A stretch of DNA of 64,000 nucleotides from Zhengitettix transpicula (taxonomy: Eukaryota; Arthropoda; Insecta; Orthoptera; Tetrigidae): NCBI GenBank assembly GCA_037074705.1, contig CM073591.1, positions 136,903,032 to 136,967,031 on the forward strand, read 5' to 3'. Position numbers and translations under genes: made by a program. Shown here piece after piece: positions 12,769 through 26,304 of this stretch. Below the pieces are notes generated by a model that saw only the letters and a program-made list of their open reading frames with translations, made no database searches and was not told the DNA's origin. Position 1 is the first letter of the stretch. Each line of letters opens with the position of its first letter.

Positions 12769-14792
12769 GATAGACCAAATTGGGAGTTTATAATACATGG
12801 ATTCCCATATGGATAATCAGGAATCGTTGATTTTAAAAATGAATCCAGACATATCACTACATAAGTTTAATAATATACCATTTTATGTTATGTGCAGTAA
12901 TACTTTGCAATATCCGAGTATTCTTCTGTAATAACTAAGTTTGGAAAGTGAGCTCGAGTCCTTGAAAGATGACTTCAGAGAAGATCCGGAATTTAGAATG
13001 CACATACGTCATGAGCTGAGTGGAATTAAATGAATAAGCCAGCCAACTTTACAGATACATTTTAATGAAATGAAAATAACGCACATTTTAATAAAATTAA
13101 AACTAGAACTACGTATAGTTGCTTCGTTTTGGAACATCTTCAGGTGCAAATATAAAAATTTGGTACGTTGACTTTTACAAGTCTGAATAGCAAATAATTC
13201 GAAGAGAACCATTTTTATAAGCACGACATTTATAATACAATTACTTGAATGTATATTTAAAAAATTATATTAATTCCTTTCTTGTAATTTCAATAAATAA
13301 TTAAAACTTTGTACAGAAAAAAAGTGTGTGCAGTTTACGAAATGAGTGTTGTATACGCAATAATGTCGAGATTATTGTTGATAGATAAAATTAACAATGA
13401 AAAACGTTAAATGATAAAAATAATTTCCAAAAATAAGGTATTATAAAATCGATTTAAATTATTTCTATAATTATTTACTTTTACAGCCGAAGTATTACAT
13501 TCAATATATAACATTTCACTCGTCAATATTGAATAATGTGTATATTATTCGTCTAAAATTTTTGCATTTTGCCAATAGACATTACGGTTATTTAAATAAT
13601 TGTCATTGCACACAAGTGAATAATTTTAACGTTGAATTTCAAATGCTTTTATGTTTCTTAATTCGAGTTTTTTTAAAGAGTGTTTCGTTTGCTCGGTATA
13701 AGAAGCATTGCAATCTAAACAATTTATTTTTGTAAATGATATTATGTTTATCTAAATTGTTAATTTTGACTTTAGTATTTATGACTAAGTTTAGACAATA
13801 GGATTGTCATATTGAACCATGTCTGGAAATAATTATATTATCAGGTGAATATGGTTAAAGTAACCGAAAGCTCCTGACGTACAATTTTAAATCCTCACAT
13901 TTTAACGTAAATAACATTAAAATAAATTTTATATGAGACTATGATTGAAGGGTTGTTTTATCATTTATAATATTAATAGAAACATACAACAGTCTTTTAT
14001 CAGTTATTGGAAGTTTTAAAAATAACACGAATACCGTAATTATTAAATAAGTCAATAATAATATTGATTGTTTTTTTTAAAAAAGGAAGAGCTATAAAAT
14101 GCAATTTATTATTATTACGCTCTTTAAATGATGATTTGTTAATTTGGTACATAATATTAATAAATATAATTATGATATATTTGTAAATAAACTGTAAAGG
14201 ATAAGAATTTAGTAGAAGGATATTAGCATATTTGTCAATATTAATCTTTATGATACCACTGATGCGATCCATAGCTTAGTTTGCGTGAAAAGGGGTTGTT
14301 AGCCATGTTGCTGACAAGTTTTCTGTAATTTATGATTCAATTGAAGTAATAAATGTAACTATTAAACCCTACTTGATTTTATATAAAATAATAATTGTAA
14401 ACTGATGACATGTAGTGGATTGACACATATATATAATTTTTTGCACAATATTGAGAATATTATTCGCATATGTGCACATGTGCCTTAGACCCATACTTTA
14501 TGATTTATATCTGATCTTTTCTGGAGCTAGTTTCATGAAGTTAGTTTCCATAAAAGCCTGAATCCAGAATACATTCTAATTCTGAAACACGTTGCTACTA
14601 ATGATACTCGCCCCCACTTTGGTCCCCCGTCCCGTAAATAGCTATTTAAAAATATTTGCATTCCCAATTTATTACATTTCATTAATAATTATAATATACA
14701 AATATTAGTTATTTATAAAGACGAAGATGAAATTTTGTGTTTGGATTAGCGGAGGATTTATGTGAGATAAGATATGGGGTGTCACAATCGGT

Positions 14793-14978
14793 TCAAATCA
14801 ATATATAACTATAGAAATTATCCGAAATGTTATATATAAATAAACATCCTTGAGAAAAGTAATTATTTTTATTCCAAAAAATATTAATTCTCGTCGTTTC
14901 GTACCCTTTTGGAACGTCATCAGGTTTGATAGTTTTCCAACATTTTGTATACAATTCATGAGTAAAATTTAGAGGCAA
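14793..14978 (-). repeat. Possible hammerhead-like core in a retroelement tail
   Basis: On the minus strand, CTGATGA (complement of 14917-14923), a short hairpin GTTCC-AAAA-GGGTAC, then GAAAC (complement of 14896-14900). This order matches the conserved core of hammerhead ribozymes. Whether stems I and III can form is not clear to me. Confidence 0.4.
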
Positions 14979-16724
14979 GGATCTGCTGTCTTGCCTGATC
15001 GAACCTAAATTAAACTAATATTATAAGCTGTCATACCTGAAATTGAAATTAATATTTATGAGTAATAAGCATTATAATTAATTTTCTGACTCCAGGTCGT
15101 TTATTTATATATATTTATAATATAGTTAGATATTTTTTCAGCATCATCAGAATTATTTTTAACTTCGAAATATTTAAATGGTTTTAGGGTAGTCAATTAA
15201 AGCAACCGTACAGGATTTTGAGGACAAAGAAAGATTAAAAGATTTTGCAGACTGAAAATATTAACGCTAGTTTTATTCATATATGGCTGATTGTCTACCA
15301 CCATCCTGTGGGACAAAGCTCCCTTTAGGGGGCAGCGCCCTCATCATGACAGCTGTAACAACCAGCGCCTATGCAACAGAACCTTGAATTGATGCAAAAC
15401 ACTCGACAGCTTTGCAGACTGCTTGCCAATGTGATGTGAATGCACAGAACGGTGTTTGCAGGTGTGCATGTTACATCTATACTGTATTAGCTAACATGGA
15501 GTCAGCGAGCTATTTCTCTTTTTTTTGTGTGTTTTGGTAGTTAAACAGAGTGCAGTCTCTACTGGTCAGCATTAAAACTTCAATATTGGAATTGAAATGT
15601 TATTAATCAGAATGATAACACCCTTTGAAGCAGGAAAAACCAGATTGCTAAGTTCATTTTTAAACTAGTGTTTGAAAAATGATTAAGGTTCCTCATTGCC
15701 TAATGAGTTAAATTGTAAGAAAAGTGATGTGCTGAATCACAACTAACTAAAATACGCATAAGTGGTCGCGTTAAAAACGTTTTTTGATTCATTTAGCAAC
15801 GAAACAGTAAGTTTCTGTATATTGTCTCCAAAACATAATATGATCAATTAAGCCCCCTGTAAAAAGTTTGTAAGAGAAATTTTCTAGTACTTTGCATAAT
15901 ACTTAATAATAATTGATACGTAAATAGCGTCGCATTACGTGCATTGAATAAAGAAACGATAGGAAGACATTTACAGTTGTACCCTTGTGGTATGTAAACA
16001 TTGTTAACAACGATGTCCTACCTTCAAACTATAAACACTGAATCCATACAAAATTTCACTTGCACAATATATGAATAAGGATGTCTGTGCAGTATTGTAC
16101 GTGAACTAAACTCACTGTAATCCATATTAAATTTTGTTATTATTTCTAAATTAATACTAGACTAATTTGTGCAAATCACGAAATCATGTTGAATTAGTAG
16201 AATATTACATACCGACCTAGATTCAGAATACTTTTAAGCACATTACTGTCAAATAAAAAAATTCGCGGGACCTAAATATAAGGATCTAATTATGACGTAA
16301 TTTTAAATTCTAGTACAAATTAAGCATGAATGAAAAACGAACTGTTTTGATCACGTCATCACCACGAATTGTGTCAGTGAGTTTCGATATCGTGCTTTAT
16401 AATACTTACACTACCTTTGTTTGATTAACTTCTATTCAATCCTTAGTTTTTCTGAGTTTTTTTATAACTTTTTTTTCCTTTTGTATAAATATATGGAGAT
16501 CCGTATATGATTTATAAGACTCTCGATTATCTGACCCAAATGTACATACAGTAAACCGTCACACCGTTACACTTCCTCAATTTTATCAAGCCATAATCTT
16601 TTCTTTGTCGATTCCGAATCCTGTTCGACCTAGTAATAGGTCCTGACCACTGCCGTTTCAGACTTCTCATTCATACCTCTCCATCTGAAACTTCTGCCCT
16701 AATAACTATATATATATATAATAT

Positions 16725-16816
16725 ATATTTTCAGGTACTGTATATAAGCTTGAAGAATGCAACATACCAGATATTTTCAGGTACTGTATATAAGCTTGAA
16801 GAATGCATCATACCAG
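16725..16816 (+). repeat. 46-bp unit in tandem, two copies
   Basis: 16725-16770 and 16771-16816 differ at one base (GCAACATACC against GCATCATACC). The near identity shows a recent local duplication. It follows a short TA run. Confidence 0.9.
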
Positions 16817-18859
16817 TTAGCATAATTTTGGAGTTAATATTTCATTGTCGGATTTCGAGATGAATGGTCAAATTTAGAGAGTGCTAGGTAAACTGATATT
16901 GGAAACTAATAGTTTGAGACGTCTAATTTTATTGAGCGTTATAATGGAAATTAGACGAAGTAATGTGGACGAAGGAGGAACGAGTGATAGACCGTCATTA
17001 AAAACAATAAAAATATTATTTTCGTTTTTAAGGGAGAAACGGATCAACTCATGACAGAGATCGAAACCATTAAAGAACTCACACACGTGGACGGTCTTCA
17101 AACCGCCATACACAGATTGGGAATTTTGCCTCAGTCTACTGTTACACACTTTAGACAAAAGTCTGAAGCCGTGTTGTGAAACTTACAATTTCGCAGTTTG
17201 ACGCCAACTGACGTTAACTCGTTTGTCTCGTATGCATACATACTTTAAAATGAAGTCACAAGACCTGATTTAAGGAGAAAAGGTTATTTGATTCATCCAT
17301 AAGTGTGAAGCCCACTTGTTGATCCCTCCCTTCCCTACCCTCCCACTTCACAAGTCCTAGACTTCGCAAGACTTTTTTTTCTAGGATAATTGTATTTGTC
17401 TTCACTTGTATGAATCAACATATACCTATTCAGACATTCTTTTCTATCGTTATATTTTTTACTTCTTCCTACTCCTATTTATGTCGCCGGAAATATGCGC
17501 AATCCACTAAATTTTTCCAACTTTATCAATCTAACACTGAAATATAACATTATTAATATTCCAAATGTATCCAATCTGTTAGCGCTTGTTGTAACGAGGT
17601 AGCACTTGATTCAGTTGAAGTCGAAATTCCAAACCGACCCCTGTAGCATCAAACTCGTAACAATAATTCTAAACGCCAGATGGCAACCCCCACTTGCCTA
17701 CTTGAAGGCGCCAACTATAAATAAACATCACAGAACGAATAAGCCGTTCCTAGGTACCGTGATCCACTACTGCATTTCAAATTTAATGACAATGGTGAAT
17801 TTATTAGTGGGATGTAAGACAATGGAACACCCCGAACAATATTCACTATCGTGACACGTTCTTTGTGAACTCAGAATTCAGTTATTATAATCGTAATATA
17901 CGCATTTATAAGTTGAATTCTTTTATAGTGTGATAGAGGGCTTTATAAGTTTATAATTTTTTATTTAAAAATGTAATAAATAACAAATAAAAAAATAATA
18001 TCTCTATTTGATTTTAAAATGATGAAAATCAAATTTATGAACATAAAGTATTCGTTAAATTTTGTCGACTATAGTGCGATTAAAATTAGAAGGCACTTGA
18101 GGTTTCTGCGTGTAGGGCGCCCGGATGCCAAGTGCACGTGGTCGCAAATTAACTTCGTATACAGCTCACTGGAAACAATAGAACACACTGCCATTGTTCG
18201 TGAACGTCGCTTGAGTCGCCGTAAACGTTCTGTTGGGTTGATTCTAGGGATGTCTCTCAATTTCTTTAGGCTGCCAAAACTAGCCGATTTTCATTTTGAC
18301 CTATTTATAAAATATAGTGATAGTGCTCTTTTTTGTGTTCAAGCAAAAATACTTAATCTTATAAATATTATATATATATATTAATAAATCATTGCTCTTC
18401 AGAATGTATCACACTGGTTTGTTTGTACCACTATTCTGGTTATTTAGACTAAATATATATTTGCCGGGTATCGTATAGCGTTGTAATAGTAATATTTTGA
18501 GGATATGAAATCATACTTAACATCAGTTTATTTATGAAAACAATCTATTAGCGATTATCTATCGGTAGGTACAGATTTGGACAACTGTTATAACTTCATA
18601 ATTAAAAAATGAAAATGGCAAAAACGTACCACGACAGAGCGAGTATATATAATTAGCAACGGATTGATACATTTTTCGACATCAGGTCGCCACTATGATT
18701 GTGGGTTATGATGTAGCAAAGACCTGAAATGTCACTATCCGTGGCCATCCAATGGCATGTCTACAAAAAAATACTAACCTCAATAATATAACGAATTATA
18801 ATTACTCTCATTAATGTACAGTGTGTTGTTAGTAATGCAATGTGAATCTCTTCTAACAT

Positions 18860-19681
18860 ATCTAGATGAGTGGCCAGCGTTGTCCGGGTATTTATTTATC
18901 ACCATTGTTAATGCGAGAATTAAACTCAGCGACTCTTATAACCACGGAATCGACACTAATCTTTTTTCCATTACTTCTTATGTAAATCACTTCCAGCACC
19001 GTCCGTACGATAAGGGTGCTTCCCTCCCTTGCCTTTTTACGTTGAAGTTAGACACTTAAAAATTCTAGAATGACACTATCAAATTAAGCGACCCCGAAAA
19101 GAATATATATGTGAAGCTAATAATCGTCGATTAGGAATGTTTTTAAATTTCACCCCTAGAAACGGTGTGTCTTAACCCCTCAGTGTTTGTTCCTCGATCG
19201 TTTGGTAGAAATTGATCTATACATTTAAGATTGTAAATGTAAATTTGTTTCACCCCTTTCCACCCCACTCCTAGCGACTGACCTACACATTAACTGGTAT
19301 GGTAATGTCAGAATTAAACTCATGGACTTCTATAACCGTGGATTTTACACCAATCTCGGTTGCTTCACGTTTTTTATGTAACACCCCTTCACCACCACCA
19401 CTATTGGTGCTTAAGGGGTTGAAATTATACACTAAATATATCTGGATAGAAAATATTAATCACATAGACGCCGAAAAGTAATTGATTGACGTTCATTTAG
19501 GCCATTTTGGCATGTTATTAAATTTCACCCCCGTTCACCCCTTGGGTGTTGCCTAACGCTTCAAAAGGCCAACAAAAACCGATGCGGCGGTGCGCACAAC
19601 AACTCACCAAAGTTTCATCGCAATCGCATGAATGGTTTAGGAGCGCATAGGGGACACACAGATACACACAACACACTGGCA

Positions 19682-19687
<6 letters not shown>
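18860..19687 (+). repeat. Interspersed repeat family G, copy 2
   Basis: Opens CCAGCGTTGTCCGGGTATTT. Two related internal units share GAATTAAACTCA then TATAACC near 18,917 and 19,310. Ends in ACACACAACACAC and the TA/GA microsatellite. Confidence 0.6.

Positions 19688-19763
<76 letters not shown>
19688..19763. repeat. Compound (TA)n(GA)n microsatellite
   Basis: About 38 bp of TA followed by about 38 bp of GA, between family G copy 2 and a hAT-type copy. Confidence 0.95.
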
Positions 19764-19766
<3 letters not shown>

Positions 19767-19767
19767 C

Positions 19768-20480
19768 CATTGGTGGCTGCTGCTGCTCATGTGCTACAGC
19801 ACCTAAATTAATTTAGTAAGAATTAATTTTCTTAGTTTAAGAACCTTCATAGGAATTGTGTTTCAACAGTGAGAATTAATTCTTCCATATCGTAGACTTT
19901 AATCTGCCCGCCTTGCGTCACACGCGATACCGCTAGTGCTACCAGCTGGCCATACCAGTTGTAAGCTTCTAAGCCATCCGTGAATCTCAACAAACTGCCT
20001 CATTTTTGTGGTACAAATCGGACAGCACTTGGCCTCCAAACACAGCACTGCCGTTAAATGAAACAGAGGCTCCACAAGGAACGTAATCAAAATAAATTTG
20101 AACTATTCAGTAATTATAAGTATTATTTTCAATTAGTTCATTATATTTTCAAAAGAAAAATAATATTCGTGCATTTTTGGTAATATAAAAAAAATCACAA
20201 TCAAAGGTTATTTTAAAGAAAACAACTTTTAAGAGGCATCATAGTGCAAAAATTTATCGAACGGCCCTGCATAAAATACTGCAATCATGCGCGGCTTGTT
20301 CCAAAACTTAAATTTATTTAAAAGATTTACCCGGGAAACATTCTTTCGTGTTAGATATACCTGTCAATTTGGTGTTAAGTTATTCCACTTTCAAAAATTA
20401 TGTAGACAGAATTATACATGCAGCATATTTCAGGTGGGGTCGGAGTATTGGTAACACTATCACTTATGTAGTACACTCAT
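19768..20480 (+). mobile_element. Non-autonomous hAT-type element, 3'-truncated copy
   Basis: Starts CATTGGTGGCTGC directly after a TA/GA microsatellite and follows the 41413 copy through the GGTAACACTATCA segment, then loses similarity. The far terminal repeat is missing. Confidence 0.65.
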
Positions 20481-21481
20481 ACATTGCTTTACGGCCTAGA
20501 TACATTTCTTAAAAGTTAGCAGTAAAGTGAGAAGTATAACAAATTAATAATTTTGATACAAACCCATAAAAATTTAATTAAATCTGTTCCAAGAGTCAAA
20601 GGAGCAACGTCAATCGTTCTTGTGACACCTTATATCCAGATGCAGACTATTCACATTTTGAAATGTATGTTCTTTCAAACTTTAGCTTGCAATTGTGTCC
20701 TATCTCGTTACACTGAAAACTTGATCAGGTCGGTATTCTGCCTATAATTCTTTTCGAAATGTTGGAATTTTCTTTAATTATACCTTGTACCTTTCATTTT
20801 TAAGTTGTGCAAATTGTGGTGATTTTTGAATTTTTTAAATCAACCTCGGCTTTTGTGAAATATTGCATATTTCACAGATTTATCACTAACGTCCCTCTAT
20901 AATTTTTCAAAAAATTCTTTTAGCCTTTTCTTAAATAGTTATTTGACTTATTAGTATCCTTCGTTGATTATTTTCTTCAATCCAGGTATCTATTTTTTTT
21001 TTCATTTTTCCATTATGGAGCTTCTTTGGCGAGTTAATTTTGAAGTACTTGAAAGCGCAGCACATAACAACTGTCTTTTCCATCACGATTGCTTGTCGTG
21101 GTGACCAATTTGATTTGTATTGTTTCTCAGTACTATCAAAATATTTCTCAATAGATTTTCGCATTATATAAACACTTTTCATTCATCTTAATACCCAAAA
21201 TTGTGCTGTCAAAAAATTAACAGTTTTAATGCAATGGGACTGGAAAAGTCCTTTGTTTAAAGCAATCCGTTCAAAACTCTGTGACATATATATGAGTGTA
21301 GGGGCGAATTTCAAATATAATTAAGACTCATAACTTAAAATTATTTCCAAAAATTTAAATTTACAATATACAGGAGCAGCTTTCTTATTTACAAATTCAA
21401 CGAAAAAAAAGTAATTCAAATATATATTTAATTCTTTGAGCAGCATCAAGTACAACATTTAATTTTTATCATTGTTTTAAA
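20481..21481. other. Intergenic, nothing recognised
   Basis: AT-rich. An 83-codon minus-strand frame at 20,931-21,182 (KYFDSTEKQYKSNW) has no family I can name. Confidence 0.45.
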
Positions 21482-22015
21482 TATATCAGGCAGATGGCGT
21501 CCATTATTCTCACCGCGTTAATCCAACTCGGAAGTTTGGTTCAACTCGTTCCACGTCGACGGGTATGTTGGCGATAGCTTGACGAATGTTGTTCTTCAGG
21601 TGAGACAGGATCCTAGGAAAATCGTTGTAAACAAGTCATTTTATATAGCCCCATAAAAAAATAGCCGCAGGGACTAAATTAAACGACCGAGTTGACCAGT
21701 GAAGATCGCCCCTCAAGGAGATGAGGCGAACTGGAAAGAGTTGCCACAAAACAGTCATTGTGTGTCCCGTGGCACCAAACATCTCCCACGTTCATCTATT
21801 TGAGTGTTGGCAGGAGAAACTCCTGAATCATGTGGACATTACGGTTAGAAGTAACTGAAACTGCCCATTCGTTTTCTTCAACAAACCATGGACCAATTAT
21901 TCCAACTCGCGTTGGTGCCCACCGAAAACAAGTGTGTCTTGATGCCAAGAAGCGACTCACATGAATTCTCGTCAGCAACAAAATCGCGCGAATTAAATTC
22001 CTGCACCATAACCAG
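21482..22015 (-). pseudogene. Tc1/mariner-superfamily transposase fragment, C-terminal half
   Basis: Minus-strand blocks VGIIGPWFVEEN, TSNRNVHMIQEFLLPTL, LISLRGDLHWSTRS, FLWGYIK, ANIPVDVERVEPNFR and GRHLPDIF match a widespread insect DD-E/D transposase type (recalled). In-frame stops, shifts and no N-terminal half. It abuts a LINE fragment at 22,020. Confidence 0.7.
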
Positions 22016-22027
22016 TATCCAAATATC

Positions 22028-22480
22028 TTGGAATCACAATTAGTAAATGGGGTTTTGAGGAAAAGTACGAGGAAAACCAAGATATCTGTTTACAGATCAC
22101 TGGTCCGGCCCACTTTGGTATATGGGACAACTTGTTGGGATCCATATAGAAACGAACACACACCAGCGGTGGACAAGATTCAAAAACGGGCTGAAAAGTT
22201 GTTTGGGGGTCGATTCGCGAACAATCCTCGTGAGCATTTAGAATCACTAAGCAGTAGGAGGAAATACGCGAGGCTTTCAGCAATACAAACATTATGTGGG
22301 TCAACCGGCCTGGAAATAAATTAAAAATCATCTCTTGGTGCCAACTTATATTTATAAAAATGATCACCCATTCAAAATTAAAGAAAAAGGGCAACGCACA
22401 GACGTTGGCAAACAATCAATCGCGGCTGGAATTCATTGCCTGCAGAATTACGACTTTTCCAAATACCGGTGATCAGTATA
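22028..22480 (+). pseudogene. CR1-like LINE reverse-transcriptase tail
   Basis: Encodes YRSLVRPTLVYGTTCWDPYR and VDKIQKRAEKLF, the conserved C-terminal block of CR1-type reverse transcriptases, then, after a break near 22,322, GQRTDVGKQS of the 3' end. Same family as the minus-strand fragments at 2706 and 57597. Confidence 0.75.
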
Positions 22481-22516
22481 GAGGCAGGGTAAGGAAATAC
22501 AATAATCATGAGGTAT

Positions 22517-22519
<3 letters not shown>

Positions 22520-22561
<42 letters not shown>
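22520..22561. repeat. (TA)n microsatellite
   Basis: About 42 bp of TA, the insertion site of LTR copy 2. Confidence 0.95.
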
Positions 22562-22564
<3 letters not shown>

Positions 22565-23778
22565 AATAATCAAATAAATAGCCGTTTAATTAAATATGAT
22601 TCTTGAAGAATTCGAGCCCCACATTGTGGTAGCCAAAATGTAATAATCAACAATAATGGAAGTTTTAATTTATTTTTAATTTATAGAATTTTAATGAATT
22701 TGCCTCACGTGAAGCGTCAAAATGTAATAATTAAATGGAAGTCTTAATTAAATGAAAAGATAATCAATTAACAAACAAAATATTTATTTTATTTTGTGGC
22801 AACAAAAGATGATTACATACACAAAAGTTGAGATCTCATTCTCTCAGGACCTTGACTGGGTTTGATAATGGACACAACAAATTGATTTTAAAATCTTATT
22901 AACAAACAGTTCACATTTACCTAACAATATGTCGATAGAAAGAAATTAAAAAGAAAATAAATTATCTTTGATTGACAATTAAAAGAGAACGAAATTTGAC
23001 TCTATCCTTCAATTACGTTTACAATTAATCATTAGCTTTGGGTTGGTACTTACATCTGTCCAGCTGGTACCAGCATTCCTTTTGGTTTCGAAGTACACTA
23101 TTGCAAAATTATACACTGATTCTAGAAGTCAACTCACAGATTTTACACAATTGAAGTCAAAATTTATAGGCTCACAGGAACTCGGATGATCCTCCTGAAT
23201 GTCAGCTATCTGATGTCTGCTCGCCTTACCGGAACCCTATGATTCGTAGATTTATTAGTCTTTTACTGAATTGGACGTAAACTGCAACGTATCTCCTTGA
23301 CGATTTATTTTAACTGGTTATTCTTTCGGAGCGAACTAACTTTTCTTTAGCTCCTGGCTGTAGACTTAAACTGCTCTTACTTTTAAATTATTTACGCTGC
23401 ATTACTTGCGGCGTGAATGATTTCTTCGTATTCATTTACAACTTTAACTAGTTATACATTGACGATGTCTAGTCTCTGCTCAAATTATATTTCTTGTTCT
23501 GCTCCTCATAATGTCTTTCGGCCAACAGCTGCTAACAATCTTTCTCCGCTAACTAACAGTTACATTGCTTGTTCTGCTCCTCACGATGTTTCTCCGCAAA
23601 CTGAACATCTAGTGCTCCCGAGTTTGGGCGCGCATACGCCATTTTTGACTTTTCATAAAAGCAAAGTGAGCTCGCTTCTCTCATTGTTGCTTTGTTCGAT
23701 CAGACCGCTATAACGGATTTCTCAAACAATTCAAATTTTATGTCCAAACAATTAATGGCATAATTAATTGGCATTACT
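22562..23778 (-). mobile_element. Solo LTR (copy 2) inserted in a TA microsatellite
   Basis: About 1217 bp, starts TGTAATAAT after (TA)n and ends GGCATTACT before more TA repeat, so the duplicated target is again ATAT within the microsatellite. It has two left-end units, each with a TCAAAATGTAAT or GCCAAAATGTAAT junction. More diverged than copies 1 and 3. Confidence 0.65.
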
Positions 23779-23989
23779 ATATATATACATTACTCTTATT
23801 ACTTATTACTCTTATTAATCTCTATCTGGTCAGCGTGCTAAACAGTGAAATGAAGTGAAGTGATTTTTTTAATTGAAGGTTATAACGGTCGCGTCGACGA
23901 CGTAGTCATTGGCGACCCGTTTGTTATTTACAGTAGTTTCTTAGCGTTATTATTTACATACATTCTTAACATTATCAGCAATTGGGTTT

Positions 23990-24215
23990 CTATATTTGTT
24001 CACTTATGTTTGCTTCCTCGATAAATTTGATGATGTCCAAGGCAGCTGTCGTTGAAGTACAGAGGCCTGAGATGTGGTGTTTTGCGATTGTAGCTCTTCT
24101 GACGTCGTTATATCTGCTGAAATAGAAGAGTATATGGGGAATAGTTAGTGGTTGACTACATTCTTCACAGGTTGGTTGGGTTGATCTGGAAAATAGGAAC
24201 GCATGAGTTTAAACT
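23990..24215 (-). pseudogene. LINE C-terminal zinc-knuckle region (R1/I/jockey type)
   Basis: Minus strand reads THAFLFSRSTQPTCEECSQP, LTIPHILFYFSRYNDVRR and LDIIKFIEEANI. The pattern THxxLL...CxxC...LTxxHIL is the C-terminal domain after the RNase H region in several LINE clades. Truncated at both ends. Confidence 0.6.
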
Positions 24216-25642
24216 GATAGATTGCATGAAGTGATTTATGTGAGAACAAATATCAAATAAAAAAGTTAATTGCAATGAAATGAAATAAGGGTGGGTGGAA
24301 CGAGTTTTTTTTTCAAGTAAATAATAATAAACTTTACAAAGACAGTTAGTTTATGTTACCCATGTAAGTTTATATTTGTTATATTTGTATATATGTAATT
24401 TTTGTATTATATCTTTGTAGGTATAACTACCACCGGGAAAATGCCCAATAGTAGCTTAATAATAATAATTGAGGAATAAAAATTAGTTCTTCGTGAAGGA
24501 TTCGCCTCACAGAACGAGCAGACAGCCTAACAGCAGCTTCATTGGTTTGTGGGTAGAGCGCTGAGGGGATCGCAAAATGTCAAATGTTTTGGAGTGATCT
24601 TCCTGCTCGTAGAAGCCCAGGTTTTTTCCCCCTTCAGATCACCATTTTTCCCTGTAATTGTTTACCTATGAAATAATTGACTGCCGACCAGGAACACAAC
24701 CACGGGGCGCAATATTGAAATGCGTACGGAATGCACGTTGCGTGGCGATGAGTGAGTGACCGTTAGAAAAGCATGACTCGACAGCGAACGCGAGCTACAC
24801 CTTCGTCCAATCCACGATAACGAACCAATATGAACTACAACTTTACGCCCTGCTCTCTGGAATATGCCTACCTCCTCTGAGCAACTATCGCTTTAGAGCG
24901 CTAACTTCAAATAGATAAGTTGCTCTACCCCAACCTGTACTTACAATCTTAATTGTGTGCCACTTACTTCCAGATTTACGTGCAAATATTTTCTTTTTAC
25001 GTTCTATTAATGGAAATTTGTCAGAACAATTTCGGGGGGTCGAGGGGGGGGGGGAGTGGAAGGAAGTTTTGACTAATATTTATTGTCCGCGGTAGTACCT
25101 TTCCGACGCACTGAGCGAGATATAATTGTCTCTCGACACGAATCGGAGCGAATCTAGAGGCATTATGAGCCTGGAGTCCGTAACAAGCAATATGGAGGAA
25201 AGAGGCGCACTTTGGTCATGCGCTGAGTAATAGCCGCTTTCCCGCTCTTCGGGAAGAGGCAAGCACGGCAACGGTATACGGTAACGGTACGTTCGGCCAC
25301 GGGCTTTCACTGCGACAGCCACGGTGCAGCAGTAGACAACAGAGTGCCCGAACTCGACAACAGAATCCGTACTTCTATGTCTCCTTTCATGTTTTCTATG
25401 ACGTATTTTCGTTTTCGCCTTTTCTCGGCTTTGACTCAACAGGCTATCGAACCCGCGACCTCTGAGGATAGTTGTAGGGCCCCAGAGCAGCTGCGACAGA
25501 TGAGGGCGTCATTTCATCTTCTATAACAATAGAAACGTAGTACAAAGCATTCAGATATTTGATTACCACGATGCAACTCAGCCGTCTGCCGTTTACATTA
25601 AGTGAACAAATTATTCAAAAGTACTTAAAAATTATGTTTCAC
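24216..25642. other. Intergenic with a CpG-rich patch
   Basis: 25,080-25,440 is clearly richer in G, C and CpG than its surroundings, has ACGGTA-type short repeats near 25,266-25,290, and a 119-codon minus-strand frame without motifs. It may be a repeat, a promoter or a degraded exon. I cannot tell which. Confidence 0.4.
25440..25470 (-). repeat. SINE B-box fragment
   Basis: The minus strand reads CAGAGGTCGCGGGTTCGATAG, sharing CAGAGGTCGCGGGTTCGA with the SINE at 5,504. Too short to say more. Confidence 0.4.
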
Positions 25643-26095
25643 CAGTGGTGCCTCGTGAGCTTTTGAACTTATGTGCTTCATCACCACAAGAAACCCTTCT
25701 TTTACGAGGATAACTGCGTAAAATAATAATACTAGAACAAAGACAGTTACCAATATTTTGACACGGCACGTAATAGCTAGATTTTTAATTCTGTCTACAT
25801 AGTTCACAATACTGTCTAATTTTAAAAAACGGAATAATATGGCATCAAATTTACCCGCATTTATAACCCAAAAGTATTTTTCCTTCCTGGATATTTTTAA
25901 TAAAGTTAATTTTTGGAACAAGCCATGCAAGATGGCAGGGTCCTGCTGTAATTTTTCGCACTATGATGCATCTTAAATGAATTATTTTCTTTAAAATAAC
26001 CTTTGAGTGTGAACCTTTAATATAAAATTTTTAATTACTCAATTGCTGCGGCCGCCTCTCTGTGTCATTGCACGGCACGGCATTTTTTTCTCTTA
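25643..26095 (-). mobile_element. Non-autonomous hAT-type element, truncated copy
   Basis: Starts CAGTGGTGCCTCGTGAG and follows the intron 2 copy (shared TTCTGTCTACATA and CACTATGATGC segments) to about 26,095, where similarity stops. The second terminus is not found. Confidence 0.6.
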
Positions 26096-26304
26096 ATAGT
26101 ATTTTAAGTTGCATCAACACTTATGACCATTAGGCATTGTTTCTATACATGTGCTGTTTTCTCGAGAGTACTACGAAGCGGTAATTTTTGTTGAGCTTTA
26201 TGGGTGGCGCTGAGAGAGGCCCGGTGCTCATCCGCTTCCAGTACACTAGTACATAGCCAGTTGGCTGCATTAGTGGGAGCGAATACAATTTATTTTTTAC
26301 AAAA

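Larger units (their letters stand above)
10931..18859. other. Intergenic, mostly unassigned AT-rich DNA
   Basis: Apart from family G copy 1 (12,107), the hairpin motifs near 13,119 and 14,891 and the 46-bp tandem at 16,725, I see no genes or named repeats. Confidence 0.5.

Noticed and set aside
19518..19790. 90-codon minus-strand frame with Ser-Leu and Ile-Tyr repeats
   Set aside because: It is a translation of the (TA)n(GA)n microsatellite.
21993..22415. 140-codon minus-strand frame
   Set aside because: It is the antisense of the CR1-like LINE fragment at 22028-22480, which has clear reverse-transcriptase motifs on the plus strand.
24540..24600. Possible tRNA gene (TGGGTAGAGCGCTGAGG)
   Set aside because: It resembles an A box, but there is no B box at the right distance and no cloverleaf.
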